64,000 bases of DNA, taken from NCBI RefSeq assembly GCF_902825235.1, contig NZ_CADEAJ010000003.1, forward strand, positions 1-64,000, given 5' to 3'. This stretch comes from Bartonella vinsonii subsp. vinsonii (lineage in GTDB: Bacteria > Pseudomonadota > Alphaproteobacteria > Rhizobiales > Rhizobiaceae). The notes under the pieces were generated by a model. That model saw only the letters and a list, made by a program, of their open reading frames with translations. It ran no database searches and had not been told where the DNA came from. This document shows, one piece after another, positions 61,827 to 64,000 of the stretch (within the stretch, counting starts at the first letter, position 1; each line of letters begins with the position of its first letter). The translations under genes were made by a program, and so were the position numbers.

Positions 61827-62651
61827 TTAATATTTGCATTGATCATTATTTTTCTCAAGGTCGAGGAATTCAAGACTATTCAATTTTGCGCGCACTGCGA
61901 AAGTTCCATAATCTATCTGAAGATTACGCATAACACCATTTTCATGTAAGAGAAAACTGGTACGATAGATTGGTAATCCATCTTTTTTTTCTACATCGTC
62001 AAAATAAGAAATCGTAATAGGCCAGTATTTCTCTTCATCCAATTTCTTCATTTCTTCCGTTTCACTATCAGACAAAAGCGTTTTCTTTTCCCCAATAACT
62101 ACACTTTCCTTGATAACTTTATCTGCTTTATCTGTTCCATCAAAGACTGTAACATAGTAAAAATGGTGACCTGCTTTTGCATGGCGAATGATATTTTTGA
62201 GTTGCATAATTGGAAATTCAGCTGTTGCAAGTTTATATTCTTTTTCCTTTGGCTTTTTTAATTTAACGACAATACCATCTTGAATACGCTCAGCGACTCC
62301 TTCGGAGCGACGTGCAACCTCTTGCCCAACTTGATCTGTAACACTAAAACGGAACGTACGGCCATCACCAGTTTCATAACTCGTTGTCTGTTGATCCGTT
62401 AAATGTATTGGCATATCTTCACTATGAATACGGCTGATAAAACGAAAACGTGTCGTATAGCCCTGACATGCTGAACCAGTGAGTTCGTAAACCATTCGCC
62501 CAGACATCCCAGAAATTGTCATTTCATGAGAAACACTATCGAGCTGAAAATCGTAAATTGCTCGATGAGGCACAACAAAAACTGTCTCTTCAGCCTTCGC
62601 AGTACATAAAAGAATAACATATAAAATTATTACAAATAATGATCTGATCAT
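61827..62651 (-). CDS. eipB: Cell envelope integrity protein EipB (DUF1849)
   Basis: Periplasmic beta-spiral protein; in Brucella EipB supports envelope integrity and virulence. The precursor of 274 residues starts at the ATG at 62651 with a signal peptide (IRSLFVIILYVILLCTAKA). The mature part shows HRAIYDFQLDSVS, SGMSGRMVYELTGSACQGYTT and CKY near the end, so the two cysteines that form the EipB disulfide are likely present. The frame stays open to 62729. Confidence 0.87.
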   Translation of the reverse strand: MIRSLFVIILYVILLCTAKAEETVFVVPHRAIYDFQLDSVSHEMTISGMSGRMVYELTGSACQGYTTRFRFISRIHSEDMPIHLTDQQTTSYETGDGRTFRFSVTDQVGQEVARRSEGVAERIQDGIVVKLKKPKEKEYKLATAEFPIMQLKNIIRHAKAGHHFYYVTVFDGTDKADKVIKESVVIGEKKTLLSDSETEEMKKLDEEKYWPITISYFDDVEKKDGLPIYRTSFLLHENGVMRNLQIDYGTFAVRAKLNSLEFLDLEKNNDQCKY

Positions 62652-62796
62652 TCTTAACTTCCAATTCTGTCCCTGCTGCATAACACCATATAATAAGGCA
62701 AAAAAGACTAACTTCTTAGTTAACCACACATTTCCTTAAATCAAAAATTAGTTTATGCAATGGACATATTGTAAAATAAGCTATGGAGTTTAAATT

Positions 62797-63258
62797 ATGA
62801 CCAACGTGATTGAAAACAACTTAAAAACATTTGGAATTACTCTTCCCGAAGCGGTGAGTCCCATTGCTAATTACGTAACAGCCTCACAAAGTGGCAATCA
62901 ACTCTTTATTTCTGGACAACTTCCTCTTGTTGAGAGAAAACCGCTAACAACTGGTAAAGTTGGCTTAACCGTTAGCATTGAACAAGCAAAAAAAGCAGCC
63001 GAAACTTGTGCACTCAACATTCTGGCACAAATCAAAGCAGCTCTTGGTGACTTAAATAAAATAAAACGCGTACTAAAAATCACCGTTTTTGTAGCTGTAG
63101 ATCCTCATTTTACCGATATTCCTCTTGTTGCTAATGGAGCATCTGATTTGTTCGTCAATATTCTTGGCGAAAGAGGAAAACATGCTCGTTCTGCTATCGG
63201 TGTCGCCTCTCTCCCTATGGATGTTCCAGTAGAAGTTGAAGCTATTGTAGAGATCTAG
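62797..63258 (+). CDS. RidA-family enamine/imine deaminase
   Basis: Small trimeric enzyme of the YjgF/YER057c/UK114 family that hydrolyses reactive enamine or imine intermediates. 153 residues, the longer variant with the N-terminal ENNLKTFGITLPEAVSP segment. FISGQLP, the LGDLNKIKRVLKITVFV strand and HARSAIGVASLPMDVPVEVEAIVEI at the end hold the conserved Arg and Glu. Substrate unknown. Confidence 0.92.
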   Translation: MTNVIENNLKTFGITLPEAVSPIANYVTASQSGNQLFISGQLPLVERKPLTTGKVGLTVSIEQAKKAAETCALNILAQIKAALGDLNKIKRVLKITVFVAVDPHFTDIPLVANGASDLFVNILGERGKHARSAIGVASLPMDVPVEVEAIVEI

Positions 63259-63395
63259 ACTTCATCAAGGGCAGCGCGCATCTCCATAAAGTGATAACCA
63301 AATGTGAAATTTGTTTTTTAATCCTATACTAACCATCGCATGCTCCAGTCTTAAAATTAAAGTTCTAAATAAAACGCATAAAAGGAAATATTTTT

Positions 63396-63818
63396 ATGAA
63401 ACAAGCTTATGATAATAATAATGTTTTTGCTAAATTGATTCGCAATGAAATCCCTTCCGTTCGTGTCTATGAAGACGATGATGTCATTGCCTTCATGGAT
63501 ATCATGCCACAAGCTCCAGGCCATACGCTGGTTATTCCCCGAAAAGGCTCTAGAAACCTATTGGATGCGGATACTGAAACATTATTTCCAGTCATTAAAG
63601 CAGTTCAAAAAATTGCCAATGCTGTAAAAAAAGCCTTTCAAGCAGATGGTATAACAGTCATGCAATTGAATGAAGCAGCAAGTCAACAAACCGTTTATCA
63701 TCTCCATTTCCACATTATACCACGTATGGAAGGAATAGAGCTTGCTCCCCATAATAATGTTATAACGCCTACAGAAATCCTTGAAGAGAACGCAAAAAAA
63801 ATCCGTGCAGCCCTTTAA
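63396..63818 (+). CDS. HIT-family nucleotide hydrolase (HinT-like)
   Basis: Histidine-triad protein of 140 residues that hydrolyses purine nucleoside phosphoramidates or dinucleotides. N-terminal segment FAKLIRNEIPSVRVYEDDDVIAFMDI and the catalytic triad VYHLHFHIIPR (HxHxHxx) are intact. It ends 12 nt before the convergent ClpA-type gene. Confidence 0.93.
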   Translation: MKQAYDNNNVFAKLIRNEIPSVRVYEDDDVIAFMDIMPQAPGHTLVIPRKGSRNLLDADTETLFPVIKAVQKIANAVKKAFQADGITVMQLNEAASQQTVYHLHFHIIPRMEGIELAPHNNVITPTEILEENAKKIRAAL

Positions 63819-63830
63819 AGCGCTCTTAAA

Positions 63831-64000
63831 TCATTGAACTTTTTTCTTGACATATTTTTTGATAAAATGTGTCGGTTTTTTATTCTTTGAGCCAACCGAT
63901 ATATTGGAAGATGAAATCTCTAACTGCAATTTCTCTTTTCCCCCGTTTGATTTTTGTGTCAATACGCGCACCATGCCGCCATTACGCAACTTTCCGAATA
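63831..64000 (-). CDS. clpA: C-terminal end of ATP-dependent Clp protease subunit ClpA (partial)
   Basis: A minus-strand frame is open from the window edge (64000) to TGA at 63831-63833. It encodes L-FGKLRNGGMVRVL, followed by a lysine-rich tail ending KKYVKKKVQ. ClpA proteins end with an LFG-L--GG-V-V segment and a variable tail, and a ClpA gene beside a HIT gene fits related genomes. Only about 56 residues lie in this window, so the call rests on a short motif. Confidence 0.6.
   Translation of the reverse strand, partial: FGKLRNGGMVRVLTQKSNGGKEKLQLEISSSNISVGSKNKKPTHFIKKYVKKKVQ

Overview
The window reads as a chromosomal segment of a Bartonella species (Alphaproteobacteria, Hyphomicrobiales). 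The evidence is an AT-rich sequence with long decayed spacers, and a gene order that follows rhizobia and Brucella block by block (feuP-feuQ / cycHJKL / degP / two-component pair / glnE; rpsB-tsf-pyrH-frr-cdsA-rseP-bamA-lpxD-fabZ-lpxA-lpxI-lpxB; gltX-gltA). In addition, positions 43815-43836 in gltA match, as I recall it, the reverse primer used for Bartonella gltA typing. The species cannot be fixed from the sequence alone.

Layout. 1-13.6 kb (minus strand): glnE, a two-component system, periplasmic protease DegP, the cytochrome c maturation genes ccmI-ccmE-ccmF-ccmH (ccmI looks N-terminally damaged), and FeuQ/FeuP with a small FeuN-like exported protein. 13.9-18.4 kb (plus): a class A penicillin-binding protein, a DUF1214/DUF1254 pair and a DUF1499 membrane protein. 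18.4-27.6 kb is the accessory and decaying part. It holds a colicin-V-like glycine-rich peptide gene and a tiny membrane ORF with a palindromic promoter region (minus strand). Beside them is a broken type I secretion ABC exporter followed by intact-looking hlyD- and hlyC-type genes with no toxin gene. Next come a ProY/HutT-type permease, a dead small membrane-protein gene, a solitary hutH, and tRNA-Arg(CCG).

27.9-44 kb is core metabolism: nadK, an RhlE-type helicase, two separate glutamyl-tRNA synthetase genes, nadE, class II DAHP synthase, glutathione reductase, a DUF2059 protein, rpiA, comEC and gltA. 44.2-48.5 kb is an amino-acid ABC importer with a tandemly duplicated periplasmic binding protein, placed between gltA and lpxB, which are direct neighbours in related genomes. 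48.5-61.7 kb is the lipid A / outer membrane assembly / translation block on the minus strand. The uppS gene expected between frr and cdsA is absent; a 0.73 kb gapped region with a 19-bp perfect inverted repeat lies there instead. The right end carries eipB (DUF1849), a RidA protein, a HIT protein and the C-terminal end of what appears to be clpA.

The most unusual material is at 18.7-22.4 kb: a candidate microcin-like peptide with a possible partner ORF, back to back with a decayed RTX-type export/activation operon. Other points are the near-identical core inside the duplicated binding proteins (a gene-conversion pattern), G-tracts in ccmF, the missing uppS, and the damaged ccmI.
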